Below the pieces are notes generated by a model. It was not told the DNA's origin and did no database searches. It saw only the letters and a list, made by a program, of their open reading frames with translations. From Plantago ovata (taxonomy: Eukaryota; Streptophyta; Magnoliopsida; Lamiales; Plantaginaceae), in contig CM051455.1 in NCBI GenBank assembly GCA_028274465.1, positions 115,915,547-115,979,546 of the forward strand: a stretch of DNA of 64,000 bases. The letters run 5' to 3'. Positions 30,600 through 42,959 of this stretch are shown one piece after another (within the stretch, counting starts at the first letter, position 1; each line of letters begins with the position of its first letter). Position numbers and translations under genes: made by a program.

Positions 30600-33522
30600 C
30601 CTACTTATGACATTGTAGACTTGGCCATATAAATGAGACAAGAATTGCACGATTGAATAAGTTGGACTATTTAACTCCATTTGATTTCGAATCATATGGA
30701 GAATGTGAATCGTGTCTCAAAGGAAAGATGACCAAAAAACCCTTTCTAGGAAAGGGAATACGAGCCGAGAAGGTACTTGAGTTGATCCATAGCGATGTAT
30801 GTGGACCTTTCGCAACTCAAGCTAGGGGAGGTTATTCATACTTCATAACCTTTACTGACGACTTCTCTAGATTTGGACATGTGTATCTTATGAAGCACAA
30901 GTCCGAAGCCTTTGAGAAGTTTAAAACCAACTCGAAACAAGCATCAAGGCTATTCGATCGAATCGTGGAGGCGAATACTTGAGTAGAGAATTCACAGATT
31001 ACTTAAAAGAAAATGGGATTAGATCTCAATGGACACCTCCTGGAACACCACAATTAAACGGTGTTTTCGAAAGGAGAAATCGAACTTTGTTACACATGGT
31101 GAGATCCATGTAGAGCTTCTCTACTCTTCCGACATTCTTATGGGGATATGCATTACAAAACTCAATATGTATTCTGAATCACGTTCCATCTAAGTCAGTC
31201 GAAAAGACACCATATGAGTTATGGCACGGTAAGAAGCCTGTTCTCTCACACATGCGAACCTAGGGTTGTCCAGCATATGTGAAGAAGATGCTCACTGGCA
31301 AATTGGAAACGAAAAGTGAAAAGTGTTATTTCATCGGTTATCCTAGGGAAACCAGAGGTTACTTTTTCTATTCTCGCGATGATTTCAAGATCATCGTTTC
31401 TAGGAATGCGACTTTTCTAGAAGACGACTATGTCTTCAAAGATCAAGATCGTAGTAGAATAGATTTGGAAGAAATTCAAGAACCGCGAAATAACAATGAG
31501 GTTGAAGAGTTGTCAAATGGAATTGACAAAAATTAAGTGGGAGCAGTAGGACATACAAATGTTAGAAGCGATATACTAGGTAAGCTTCTTGCATCCAGTG
31601 GGAGCGCAACAATGAATGTGTCGCAACCACAAAATTCTCCTACTTCACCGGCAATACCAGTTGTGGAAACTGACTTGCCCCCACACCAGGAACCTGTCAT
31701 GGACAATGTTCCTGAGATAGCTCAGGCTGTAGGACAGCCTGACAATCAAGAACCTCAACGTAGTCAGAATGTAGAGCGAGAACAAACGACAATAGTTATA
31801 CGACAAAAGGTTAAGAAGGGAAGGGTTATACCCGAACAATTAGTTGCAGTACGTAGGTCGGACAGGGAAAGAGTTCCGAAGAAAAGGTTGAATTTACTCT
31901 TAGATAATCATGAGGATGATGTTGTAAATTCACCTGATTTGGATGACCCTAAGACTTACACCGAGGCAATGTCAGACATTGACTCGGAGAGGTGGCAAGA
32001 AGCCATGGAATCCGAAATAAACTCGATGTATCAAAATCAAGTTTGGAACTTGGTTGAATTGCTAGATGGGGTTAGACCTATTGGATGCAAATGGGTTTTC
32101 AAGAGAAAAACCGATGCCGACGGCAAGATACAAACCTACAAGGCTAGGTTAGTGGCAAAGGGTTATAATCAAAGACAAGGTATTGATTATGATGAGACCT
32201 TTTCGCCAGTAGCTAAAATTAAGTCTATTCGGATTTTACTTGCTATAGATGCATATCATGATTACGAGATTTGGCAAATGGATGTGAAAACCACTTTCCT
32301 TAATGGAAATTTGGAAGAAGAGGTGTATATGATACAACATGAAGGATTCACATCCAAGTCATCTCCCAAATCAGTATGCAAGCTGCAGAGGTCCATATAT
32401 GGACTGAAGCAAGCCTCTAGGAGCTGGAATATCCGCTTTGACGAACCTGTCAAATCGTTTGACTTTGTCAGAAGTATGGAAGATCCTTGCGTATATATAA
32501 AACACTGCAATGAAGGAATTGTTTTCATGGTCGTATATGTCGATGACATTCTGATCATGGGAAACAATATTCCCCTCCTACAGTTAGTGAAAAGATTGGT
32601 TGTCCAGAATCTTCTCAATGAAGGATCTGGGTGAAGCCTTTTACATACTTGGCATCAAAATCCATAGGGATAGAGCCAACATGATGTTAGGGCTGTCACA
32701 ATCCACCTATATTGACAAAGTGATTAAGCGCTTTCGAATGGAAGAATCCAAGAGGGGTTTCTTGCCAACAAGTCATGGTGTCATTCTTTCGTCGAATGAT
32801 AGTCCTTCGACTGAAGAAGAAATGGAACACATGAAAAATATCCCATATGCATCTGCAATTGGATCCATCATGTATGCCATGAATTGCACCAGGCCAGATG
32901 TGGCCTTTGCACTGAGTGTCACTTGTCGTCACCAAAAGAATCCAGGTCTTAAGCACTGGACTGCTGTTAAGACGATCCTCAAGTATCTTAGACGAACCAA
33001 GGATCAATTTTTGGTGTTTGGTGGACAACCGGAGTTGATAGCATCTGGGTATGCTGATGCCGGTTTCCAATCTGATCCGGATGATTACAAATCACAAACT
33101 AGGTATGTGTTTGTACTCAATGGTGGGGCTGTTAGCTGGAAAAGTTGCAAGCAAGCAACTATTGCTGATTCTACGACCGAATCCGAGTACATTGCTGCAT
33201 CAGAGGCCGTGAAAGAAGCCGACTGGATGTCTGAGTTCCTCAAGGAACTAGGGGTAGTTCCAATGTTGGACCGATAAAAGTTTACTGTGACAACACTGGG
33301 GCTGTTGCACAGGCAAAGGAACCAAGATCCACCAACAGGAACAAGCATGTACCTAGGAAATACCATGTAATTAGAGAACTGGTAGCTAGAGGAGAAGTAT
33401 CTATAGAACGTGTCCCCACTGAAGATAATGTGGCTGACCCATTCACCAAAGCCTTGAGCTCGGAGAAACATGTTACACATTACGAGAACATAGGTGTTAG
33501 ACAAATGGGTGATTGGCTCTAG
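30600..33522 (+). pseudogene. Copia-1 pol: integrase, RT, RNase H (fossil)
   Basis: The GAG-pre-integrase part has CRLGHINETR at about 30616-30650. The integrase core has HSDVCGPF and FTDDFSRFG (30790-30880) and a later W..P.G.P block. RT has IGCKWVFKRKTDADG at about 32080, the YVDDILIMG catalytic box near 32535-32560, and LGIKIHRDRA. The RNase H part has TRPDVAFA and SKQ/ATTESEYIAASEAVKEA near 33150-33210. Order PR-INT-RT-RH is diagnostic of Ty1/copia. Broken in several places. Confidence 0.9.
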
Positions 33523-33536
33523 GCCAAGTGGGAGAT

Positions 33537-34417
33537 TGAAAGTATGTATGTCCTAGAGACAACCATTTACAAGATGATATGTCCTTGGATCATAATCAGT
33601 TTATTATTATTTATATTGCATATTAATTGGCTCTACATCTTTGGATTATTTATTTGGTTGTTTTAAGATAATTCTGTAAGATGTTCCCATGGACTATATG
33701 TTATCAATAAGTGTGTGAGAACTTGGATGACAGAACGTAAGTCCTAAAATAGTCCCAATCAAGGTCATTGAGATTTGGGATATCAATGACGCACGTTAAA
33801 GATTGGCATGCGATCTGCATCATATTCTTAGAAGAATGTAGTGGCTCTCACAACTACGAATGACTTGGTCATTCATGATGGATGCATGGAACACCTTAGA
33901 GGGTGTTGACTGACCCACCGAGAAACCGTTTGATTAATTCTATCAATGTGTCTATGGAAGTATCGGTGTGTAAGGTAATTTAACAGTCCTTCGACTTGAG
34001 GTTAATACTGACTACATATGTGGAATAATATATCTTGACCATGACCAATGCTTGCACTCCACTTGGGTTAGATACGGCATGCGTTAGATATATTATGAAG
34101 TGCATGGGAGTAGTAGTTGAACCAAGATAGAATTCATTCCTCGCAATAGACATTGGAGAGAATACTTTACATCTCATAGTTAGCTTGATCGTTAGTCATT
34201 GGCCAATGCATTACGTTATATTCAAAATGGTGTTTGAATATGATCGAAGATCAACTAACAAGAATGAGAAAGAAATGAATAAGTTATTAGAACAGGCACG
34301 ATATCAAGTTCTAGACTTATTTGAGTATTCGAGAATGAAAGGACTATATTAACCTTACACTAAAGGTGATTTGTATATCCTTACAAACGTCTTTATATAT
34401 TAATGTTGTCCGGCAAA
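33537..34417 (+). repeat. Copia-1 3' LTR, interrupted by E3
   Basis: It starts TGAAAGTATGTATGTCCTAG directly after the polypurine tract. It shares many blocks with the Copia-2 LTR (for example GATACGGCATGCGTT and GTATCGGTGTGTA). It ends at the E3 LTR start; the rest would lie beyond E3 outside the window. Confidence 0.8.
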
Positions 34418-35588
34418 TGATGAACGTGTATTTTACACCTTCATTCGAGTCTTTTTTCACCTATTTTGCTATCCTCTATGTTAATTTAGCTATATTATAG
34501 TGCATTTTATTAGAATAGAGTCACGTTTCCCTTTAGTTTGCATTTTACAGGTTTTAGGTGAAAAACGTGGTTTTCCGGGCAATTATATTGAAGAGAACGA
34601 AGAATCGATGTTTCGAGGATATTTTTGGAGTATCTAGAAGATTCCGGATGGGATTTGAAGTCTAGGGGTCGAGTTTGAAGGCTTAAAGGTCACTAGAAGG
34701 CAAAAACCGAGTCCGAAAAGGAAAAGAAATCCAAAAACGCGTCTCTCGCCGACTGGAGCTCCCGGGCGATTCGCCCGGGATGTGGGGCGGTTCGTCCGGT
34801 GTGTGGGGCGACTCGCCCCACGCTTGCCGAACTCCTATATATAGTTGCTGTTTCTCTACGTTTTTTCATACTTTCTCAGACCTTTTTCATACCTTTCTCA
34901 TTAGTTTTAGGTAGGAATTCTCCAGAGCCTGTTCTGGGAATTCTTAGCATAGGAGACAATTTTTCTTATCAATTTGGAGCTTGTGAGATCGCGAATCTTC
35001 GGAGATTGACAACCTTCGTCGGTAACATTGTATCTCAGATTTTTCTATTTATATTTATATCTTTCAACATGTTTTCATTCAATCTTGCTATGATTTCTGT
35101 TGATTGCATGACATCTATGAGTAGCTAAATCTATCGTTGGTGATAGTATGTGATTTCTTAGCGAAGGGTTATTAATTATGCATGATGGCGGTAATGCGAA
35201 TCAGACTTTGAGTTATTGCTTTATTTCTTTGATCTATCTAAGCCCTCTATCTTCGTAGTGTTGAATAAAACGGAACACATTGGACAATTCATGATCTTAG
35301 ATCTCTATGCAAAACGATCGGGTACTTCATGCATGATTATTAACCTGCTATGCTTTGAATGATCATACTATCACTAACCTCCATTATCTTGATAAGAAAA
35401 ATCTGTGTTAAGTCGTTTGTTGATTTTATAGTTTAAGTTAAATTAGATAAAGCTAGTTATAGTCCTTAGAGATCGACACTCGAGGTTATTTTACTGCTAC
35501 ACTACGGTTTTCGTTGTAGTTGTGAATTGCCTTTGGCTAAAAACAAATTTATTTGATTAATTTGAATCTGACAAATTCCAGTTAATCA
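34418..35588 (+). repeat. E3 5' LTR (1171 bp)
   Basis: TGATGAACG start. It has a palindrome array (34758-34821) and TATA box CTATATATAG (34835-34844). Its closest relative in the window is the LTR at 50642-51360; they share GAAGAGAACGAAGAATCG, where E2/E4/E5 differ. Preceding five bases: gcaaa. Confidence 0.9.
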
Positions 35589-35591
35589 AAT

Positions 35592-35795
35592 TGGCGCCGT
35601 TGCCGGGGACTATACTCCTTTTTTTTGTTTAGCTTTTATATATTTTCAGCATTCAATTCCTAGTTTTAGTAGTTTTATTTTTTCTATTTGATCTCTCTGA
35701 TACTCCTTTCTTAGCTTGTTACAGATAGTGTATGCGAAGTACACGATCTAGGGGAACACCACTTGCCGAACCAATCGTTGAAATCGACACAGTCT
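35592..35795 (+). other. E3 primer site and start of internal region
   Basis: Primer site TGGCGCCGTTGCCGGGGAC at 35592-35610, then a leader and a gag-type ATG at 35732 (MRSTRSRGTPLAE). This stops at 35795, where another LTR starts. Confidence 0.8.
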
Positions 35796-36959
35796 TGGTG
35801 AACGTGTATTTTACACTTTCATTTGAGTCTTTTTCACCTATTTTAGCTATCCTCTATGTTAATTTAGCTATATTTTAGTGCATTTTATTAGAATAGTGTC
35901 ACGTTTCCCTTTAGTTTGTATTTTACAGGTTTTGGGTGAAAAACGAGGTTTTCCGGGCAATTATATTGAAGTAGACAAGGAATTGGTGTTCCGAAGGCCT
36001 AATTGGAGTATCCAGAAGATTCCGGATAGGATTTGAAGTTTAGGGGTTGAATGTGAAGCCTAGAAGGTAACTAGAAGGCAAAAACCGAGTCCGAAAAGGA
36101 AAAGATATCCAAAAACGCGTTTCAGCCGAAAAAAGCTCCCGGGCGAGTCGCCCCACACCAGGCGAATCGCCCGGTGTGTGGGGCCCTTCGCCCCACACCT
36201 GCCGAATGCCTATATATAGTTGCTCAGTTTTCTCCGTTTTTCAGACTTTTCCAGACCTTTTCTCTCACCTTTCTCATTAGTTTTAGGTAGGAATTCTCTA
36301 GAGCCTGTTTTGGGGGTTCTTAGCTTAGGAGATACTTTTTCTTAGCGTTTTGGAGCCTTTAAGATCGCGATTCTTCGTAGATTGACAACCTTCGGTAACA
36401 TTGTATCTTACAGTTTTTCTATTTATATTTATATATCTTTCATCATGTTTTCATTCATTCGTGGTATGATTTCTGTTGATTGCATGACATCTATGAGTAG
36501 CTAAACTTCTCGCTGGTGATAGTATGTGATTTCTTAGCGAAGGGTTAATAATTATGCTGATGGCTATATCGCGCATTATACTTTCAGTTATTGCTTTATT
36601 TCTTTGATCTATCTAAATCTCTATCTTCGTAGTGTTGAATAATTACGGAACACAATTGGACAATTCATTGATCAAAGATCTCTATGCAAAACCGGGGAAT
36701 TTATGCATGATTATTAACCTGCTATGCTTTGAATGACCATACTATCACCAATCTTCATTATCTGTTAAGAAAAACCTTTGCTAAGTCGTCTGTTGATTTA
36801 TATTCTTAAGTTAGATTAGAATAAAGCTAGTTATAGTCCTTAGAGATCGACACTCGATGTTATTCTACTGCTACACTACGGTTTTCTTTGTAGTTGTGAA
36901 TTGCCTTTGGCTAAATACAAATTTATTTGATTAATTGACTCTGACAAACCGGTTCATCA
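35796..36959 (+). repeat. E5 LTR (1164 bp)
   Basis: It starts TGGTGAACG and ends GTTCATCA, with a palindrome array (36137-36200) and TATA box. It lies closer to E2/E4-type LTRs than to the outer E3 LTRs. No partner LTR of the same subtype was recognised downstream. Confidence 0.85.
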
Positions 36960-36962
36960 AAT

Positions 36963-37211
36963 TAGCGCCGTTGTCGGGGACTATACTCATTTTTCTGTTT
37001 AGCTTTTTTATATTTTCAGCATTCAATTCCTAGTTCTAGTAGTTTTTAGTTTTCCTATTTAATCTCTCTCTGATACCCCTTTCCTAGTCTTAGTAGTTTT
37101 CGATTTCTAGAAACTTTCTTGATCTCCGAGATTTCTAACGAGATTAATTTTCAGTTTTGAGTTACTCCTGTTCCAGATTTCCAGGTATGACGACCTTAAA
37201 AGCTCGCTTGA
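36963..37211 (+). other. E5 primer site, leader and gag start
   Basis: A primer-site variant TAGCGCCGTTGTCGGGGA lies at 36963-36980, followed by a leader and a gag-type ATG near 37187. E4 inserted at 37212, just after it. Confidence 0.7.
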
Positions 37212-38747
37212 TGATGAATGTGTATTTTACACTTTCATTCGAGTCTTTTTCACCTAATTTAGCTATCCTCTATGTTAATTTAGCTATATTTTAGTACTCC
37301 CTCCGTTCTCTCAGAAGTGTCCTGTTTTGACTTTTTTCGGTCAACAACTTTCAACTTTGACTCACGATTACTCTTAAACTATAATGATATAGTATTTAAC
37401 GAAATTATATTATGAAAATATAGAACCTAAAATTTCATAATATACTTTCGTTATATGTTTTATCATTATAGTTTAAGAGTAATCGTGAGTCAAAGTTGAA
37501 AGTTGTTGACCGAAAAAAGTCAAAACAGGACACTTCTGAGAGAACGGAGGGAGTACATTTTATTAGAATAGTGTCACGTTTCCCTTTAGATTTTATTTTA
37601 CAGGTTTTGGTTGAAATTCGGAGAATTACGGGCAATTATATTGAAGTCTACAAGGAATTGGTGTTCCAGAAGCCTATTTGGAGTATCTGAAGGTTTCCGG
37701 ATAAGATTTGGAGTCTAGGGGTCGAATCTGGAGGTTAGAAGGCCATTAGAAGTCTGAAACCGAGTCCGAAAAGGCAAAGAAATCTAAAACCGCGTCGAAA
37801 ACGCAGAAATTCCGCGTTTACACTGTGGGGCGAACAGCCCCAGCCAGGAGGCGAACCGCCGCGGGCAAAGATCAGGCCTATATATAGTTGCGAGTTTTCT
37901 CTCCGAAAATCATATCTTTCCAAGCCTACTTTCTCACCTCTCTCTATAGTTTTAGGGAGGAACTTCCCGGGGCCTGTCCTGGGAGTTCCGTAGCTTAGGG
38001 GATACTTTTTCATAGCAGATTGGAGCGCGTAGGATCGCAATCATCCGGAGATTGACAACCTTCGGTAACTTTGTATCTTACAACTTTTATCTACTTATTT
38101 TATATTCTTTCAATATGTTTTCTTCTATGATTGCTATTGATTGCATGCACATTATGAGTAGCTAAATTTATCGTTGGTGGTAGTATGTGAATTCTTAGCG
38201 AGGGAAGATAATCATGCTAATGGCTATATCGCGCATTATACTCCGTGTCATTGCTTTATTTCGTTGATGAGTGGAAACCAAAATTCTCGTATGTTGTATT
38301 GATCATTATGCACACTTGGACACTTGTCGACCAATCAGACCAAATTATCTTCGTAGTGTTGAATGATTACGGAACACAATAGGACGTTAGTTGTTGACGA
38401 GTCAGACCCATATTATCTTCGTAGTGCTTAATACTTACAACAGGACCCAAGATTCATTCAAAGATCTCTATGCAAGACCGAGGAATTTATGCATGATTAT
38501 CGACCCATTATGTTAAGAAGGACCATACTATCACCAACCTCCATTATCTGCTTGAAAAACCACCTATTGCTTTCTATTTGCTGTTTTATATTCTTAATTA
38601 GATTTGATAAAGCTAGTATAGTCCTGAGAGAACGACACTCGAGTCATTCTGCTACTACACTACGGTTTTCGTTGTAGTTGTGGATTTCCTTTGGCTAAAT
38701 AACAAATACATTTGATTGAACCGGGACTGACAAACTCGCGTTCATCA
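37212..38747 (+). repeat. E4 5' LTR, with MITE
   Basis: TGATGAATG start, GTTCATCA end. It has a shortened palindrome array (37823-37864) next to CTATATATAG. The MITE lies at 37297-37553. Confidence 0.95.
37297..37553. mobile_element. Stowaway-type MITE (257 bp, near-perfect hairpin)
   Basis: Terminal inverted repeats CTCCCTCCGTTC / GAACGGAGGGAG with TA on both sides (37295-37296 and 37554-37555). This is the hallmark of Stowaway MITEs moved by Tc1/mariner transposases. The arms match for about 90 bases and the central 70 bases are partly self-complementary as well. The E4 3' LTR has the empty site (TTTTAGTACATTTT near 44421), with a single TA, which proves the insertion. No coding capacity. 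Confidence 0.97.
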
Positions 38748-38750
38748 AAT

Positions 38751-38769
38751 TGGCGCCGTTGCCGGGGAC
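38751..38769 (+). other. Primer binding site, tRNA-Asp type (E4)
   Basis: TGGCGCCGTTGCCGGGGAC, 3 bp after the LTR end. Confidence 0.9.
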
Positions 38770-38910
38770 TATACTCCTTTTTTCTGTTTAATTTGTTTAT
38801 ATTTACAGCTTTAGATTCCTAATTCTTTTAGTTTTTGTTTTCCTTTTTAATCTCTCTTTGCTTTCCTAGTTTGTTTCTAATCACTTTACCTAGTCTGTCA
38901 CAGATAGTGT

Positions 38911-40980
38911 ATGCCGCATACACGTTCTGCAGGAACACCGCTTGCTAATTCAATTGCTGAGATTGATAGAGTCTACCACCAGAGAAGGCGACTACTTGAA
39001 AGGCGCGCACTAGAGGAAATAGAGGAAACCGATTTCTCTGAATCTCTAATTAGTCTATTCAAGGAAATCGACGGAATGGCAGAAGCTAGACCACTGAAGG
39101 CATGGGTACAACCCACCAAGGATCGTATGAGGGGACCGGCGATAGTTCTTTCGTCTGCAACCCGAGATCTGGAGATCAAGAACCACGCATTCCAACAACT
39201 TCCGAGGTTCTATGGCTTATCAAGGGAGGATGTGATGGGGTACTTGCACGATATCGATGATTTCGTCAACCAACTCCCACGACCCGGAGCTGACATAACA
39301 ACGGATGAGTTGAGGATGAAGGTTTTTGCTATGGGACTTGGCGACAGAGCCAAGTCATGGCTGAGCTCTCTTCCAGCAGGCTCGCTGGACACTTGGAAAA
39401 AGGTTTTTTCAGCTTTCATGGAGAAATACTTCCCACACACTCTGACTACTGCGCTCAAGGCGCAGATCACTGGATTCAAGCAAGACTATGATGAGACTAT
39501 CTACACCGCGTTCGAGAGGTTCCAAGACCTCACGAACAAGTGCCCTCACCATGGTTTTGAACTCTCCGACCTAGTCCAACACTTCTACAATGGACTAACC
39601 TTCGAGAACCAACAAGTGGTGGATTTCCAATGCCGAGGCAATATTTGGGAGGAAACCGCAGAAGCCGTCTGGGCTGTTTTCGAAAGGCTTGCTAAGGGTT
39701 CGCAGTTCAAGGACCCAAGAGCAATGGTTAGGAGACGTGGACCTGAAGCTCCACCGAATCAAGAAGCCCCTATGTACAGGGGGAATGGGGATCAATTCGA
39801 GTGTTTTACCAACGAATTGAAGCAAGTCCTCAAGAGCGCCACCGGAACAACTGTTTCGAACGAAGTATGCCGAATATGCAAGAACTATGGGCATGGAGCT
39901 CATATGTGTAGATCGTAGTTGGCATACGATGATGGCAACTGGGCTCGAGGAGGCGAAGAAGAAGCCTTTGCTACGGAGTTTGGTACTCAAGAAGTTAGCT
40001 ACGGACAAGACGGTAGGAATCCTCGAGGTGGATTTTGGAGAAGAGGATACCGTAACAATCAAGGATATGCACCGGCTAACCAAACTTATGGACCTAACCA
40101 AGACCGTAGTAGGCTGAACTATGGTAATGATCAATGCGAAAACCCCGCTCCGAAAGAGCCACCGAAGTCGAAGACGGCTCTACTGATGGAGAAGTTGCAG
40201 AAGATGGTCGATCACACACAAAGTTTTCTCAAACGGTATGAAGAAGATTCTGAGAAGACTAGGGCAAGGCTTGATAAGTTGGAAGAGAGCACTAGGCTTG
40301 CCCATCAATAGATGCAAGAGTTGATCGACCGAAGAGCAAGTAAGGAACAAGGCAACACTGAGAAAGTCGTTAGGTTCGAGTGTTGCATGAAGGAAGAACT
40401 TCTACAGGCTGAGTAGGAAGAGGAGGACCTTGGTTCTGACGCAAGTGATGAGGAGCAAGAGGATCCCGAACCACTCCCTAAAAGTTTCGATGTTAAGGTA
40501 GGGATTGGTGAGCTTGAAGATGTCCGTGCCACACTAGACACGGGATCCTACTCAAACATAATTCCCTTGAATGTGTTTGAAAAGAGTAACCTTGGAAAAC
40601 TATCTGAGGAAAGGGCTATTGTGCGACTAGCGGATGGATCATTTATGATTCCCGAAGGAGTTGTGAAAAATTTGTTGGTCAAGATTGGTGAAGCATCTAT
40701 ATACACCAATTTCGTAGTTATGCCGGCATCTGTCATACTCTTAGGGCAAACATTCTTGACTAAGCTACGCTCAGTGATGGATATCTACCAAAGAACTTGC
40801 ACCATCGAAGTGAATGGCAAACAACACGTGTTGCAAGCCATACCTGATCCACCTGAACCGTCTGATATTATTACTCACTACTGTGGTCTTGCAGCCTATA
40901 TTCTTTCTTACTCACAGGTTCGTGGCATGGAAAGGAGATCAATGAAGGGGAAGGCTAGTACCCGCAAAAAGAAGAGATAG
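38911..40980 (+). pseudogene. gag-protease region of E4 (fossil)
   Basis: Starts MPHTRSAGTPLANSIAEIDR. The gag core has AFQQLPRFYGLSREDVMGYL and MKVFAMGLGDRAKSWLSSLP. A zinc knuckle CRICKNYGHGAHMC lies at about 39868-39910, then a Gly/Asn/Arg linker and a helical part (KRYEEDSEKTRARLDKLEE). A protease motif DTGSYSN is at about 40537-40557. A basic tail (RRSMKGKASTRKKKR) ends it. It is nearly the same protein as the E2 gag. No pol follows. Broken in about two or three places. Confidence 0.88.
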
Positions 40981-41225
40981 GCGCAGACAGGAGTCGAGTC
41001 AAAGACTTTAAACAATGACGCTATCCGGGAGGCAACCCGGAATTTTTATCGCTTTCTTTACTACTTTTCTGCATGCATTCATTCCTGAACTATTTGCTTC
41101 TCATATGCGAATTTGTTCATGTCTGTGTCGTATATGCCTTTGTTTGAGTGAGATTTTTCGAGTGGTTTTTTGAAAAAAATTGATTTCGGGATTTAAACCG
41201 CATTTTCTGACATCAGAGCCCGTCT

Positions 41226-41268
41226 CCCCGTACTGGGGAGCATGGGGCGAACCGCCCCACAGGCCCAG
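41226..41268 (+). repeat. Internal palindrome array of E4 (short)
   Basis: CTCCCCGTACTGGGGAG and GGGGCGAACCGCCCC palindromes sit between gag-protease and the CT-rich leader of ORF2. Fewer units than in E1 and E2. Confidence 0.7.
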
Positions 41269-41492
41269 ATCTTAAAAAATGCGGATTTCAACCCCAAAAC
41301 CCTATTTTCTTCATTCTTCTTCATCCATACTCCCAAAAAACCCGAAAAGTGCGATTTTGCTTCTAAATCTTCATAACTTCTTCATTTCTTGACCAAATTG
41401 AGTGTTCTTTAGCTTAATTCGAAGCCTGAAACACGATCTATCATCCTATCCGAACAGATTTCACCCTAATTCGTTAGATTTGCAGATCTGAG

Positions 41493-42034
41493 GTATCATC
41501 CTTAGAACCCTAAATTTCAAATTTGGGGATTTTCTATCTTGAGCTTCGATTATGCTTATTTGATGCATGGGTATGTTGTTTGTATGATTAGACATGTTAT
41601 TTACTATCAATTGCATGCTCAATTTTGCTTGGATTGTTGATTTGGATATTTTGCCGCTAGATGATATATCTTGTTCTGCAATATGTCTTTGTCTTTGATT
41701 TCTTGCATATGATTGTGTTTATTGACGTAATGATGGTGGACTTGGCATTAGAATGCTTAATTGTTAAGTATGAGGATTTATGTTGGTAGAATTTTTTGCG
41801 CTGCTATGGTATGAATTGAGCCTTGTTATCAAGGATATTGGTTGTCTAGTGAAAGCATGATGTGATATATTGCATGTAGTAGTTACGTTAGTATATTGCA
41901 TAATGAAGAAGCTAGGCTAGACATTGCGGTTGGGGAGTTTGATTGTTGATTTTATCACTCGTATTTTTCGCTTTTACACTAGCATATATTCGAGTCTGTT
42001 TTGTATCATACGAGGTGCTAATTGCTGCTTGTAG
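41493..42034 (+). other. Intron-like interval in the leader of E4 ORF2 (542 bp)
   Basis: Donor CTGAG|GTATC at 41493 and acceptor TGCTTGTAG at 42034, the same relative place as in E1 and E2. GAACCCTAA and AATTTGGGG motifs lie soon after the donor. Confidence 0.6.
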
Positions 42035-42890
42035 GTACCATACCAAGGGAAGGGAGCATTCCCGTATGATTGTTGTGAAGAACCATGTCAAGGAAAGTGA
42101 TCTCGCTAGATGTGCGTTCGAGCCAAGGGGTTTTGCAACAACGTCGTGGATTATCCGAGAGGAGGAGCTAGAGTACACCTGGAGTAAGGACTCCTATGCC
42201 TATTCATGCACCACCGAAGGGACAGAAACCGTTATTACATCATCACTCCATCACGAGGACTGCAGAGTTCGAGTGAACTGGAAGGCACCGGGACATTCTC
42301 GCAGCGACGGATTTGATCTTGAGTTCGCAGTTGCTAGAAGGTTCCGAAGCGCTAGCTTGGTTCCAAAACATAATGACATGGGTACACAGTCCCTCGTTGG
42401 GGCGCCCTTTGCCAACCTCTGAAGTGAGCATCATATTGACATCGGTCGGAGCAACAGTGGAGAATGTGGTCGAAATTGGAGAAAAAGGTAGAAGACTTCT
42501 GAGTAACCGAGCAGCCTACTGTAACCTTCTTGTGGTGTAAATCGTTGGAGGGGGAGGTCCTGATACCACTGCCCTTTCCCCTTCAACAGTTCACATCCCA
42601 TTGGAGGGCTACAGGATGGAGGATTCCATAACATCGGCGTCTGGTCTTGATAATTCTACCTGCCACTGCAACTCTACTGGTGATGATGATGGTGACAGTA
42701 GTGACGATGAAGGCCATACGGGCAATGATGATTCTGATAGAGGAGTTGATCCTGACCGGCCTAAAAATGGAACTACCGCAACCACCAGAAGACCTGAAAT
42801 CACACTATGAAGCTCACGGGGGAGGCCCAATAAATCACAAGCAGCATACTCAGCCGACCGAGGCCAAACCATGGGGTAACATCTAGTATC
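42035..42890 (+). pseudogene. ORF2 remnant of E4 (fossil)
   Basis: This stretch occupies the ORF2 slot directly after the intron-like interval. The sequence around the acceptor matches E2, but further in the coding signal is weak. An acidic Asp/Ser stretch (GDDDGDSSDDEG) near 42680-42730 recalls the acidic region of E2 ORF2. Heavily decayed; assigned mostly by position. Confidence 0.45.
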
Positions 42891-42959
42891 ACATCTTATT
42901 ATCTCATTTTCTTACTGCTAGGGACTAGCGTTAATTTCATGAGGGGGATGGGATTTAAG

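Larger units (their letters stand above)
28881..34417 (+). mobile_element. Copia-1: Ty1/copia element, 3' LTR cut by E3
   Basis: It has a leader, gag, protease, integrase, reverse transcriptase and RNase H in copia order, then a polypurine tract AAGTGGGAGAT and an LTR start TGAAAGTATG (33537). The 3' LTR stops at 34417 where E3 begins. The leader matches the Copia-2 leader (57559-57919, minus), so the two are one family. The 5' boundary is uncertain. Broken in about half a dozen places. Confidence 0.85.
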
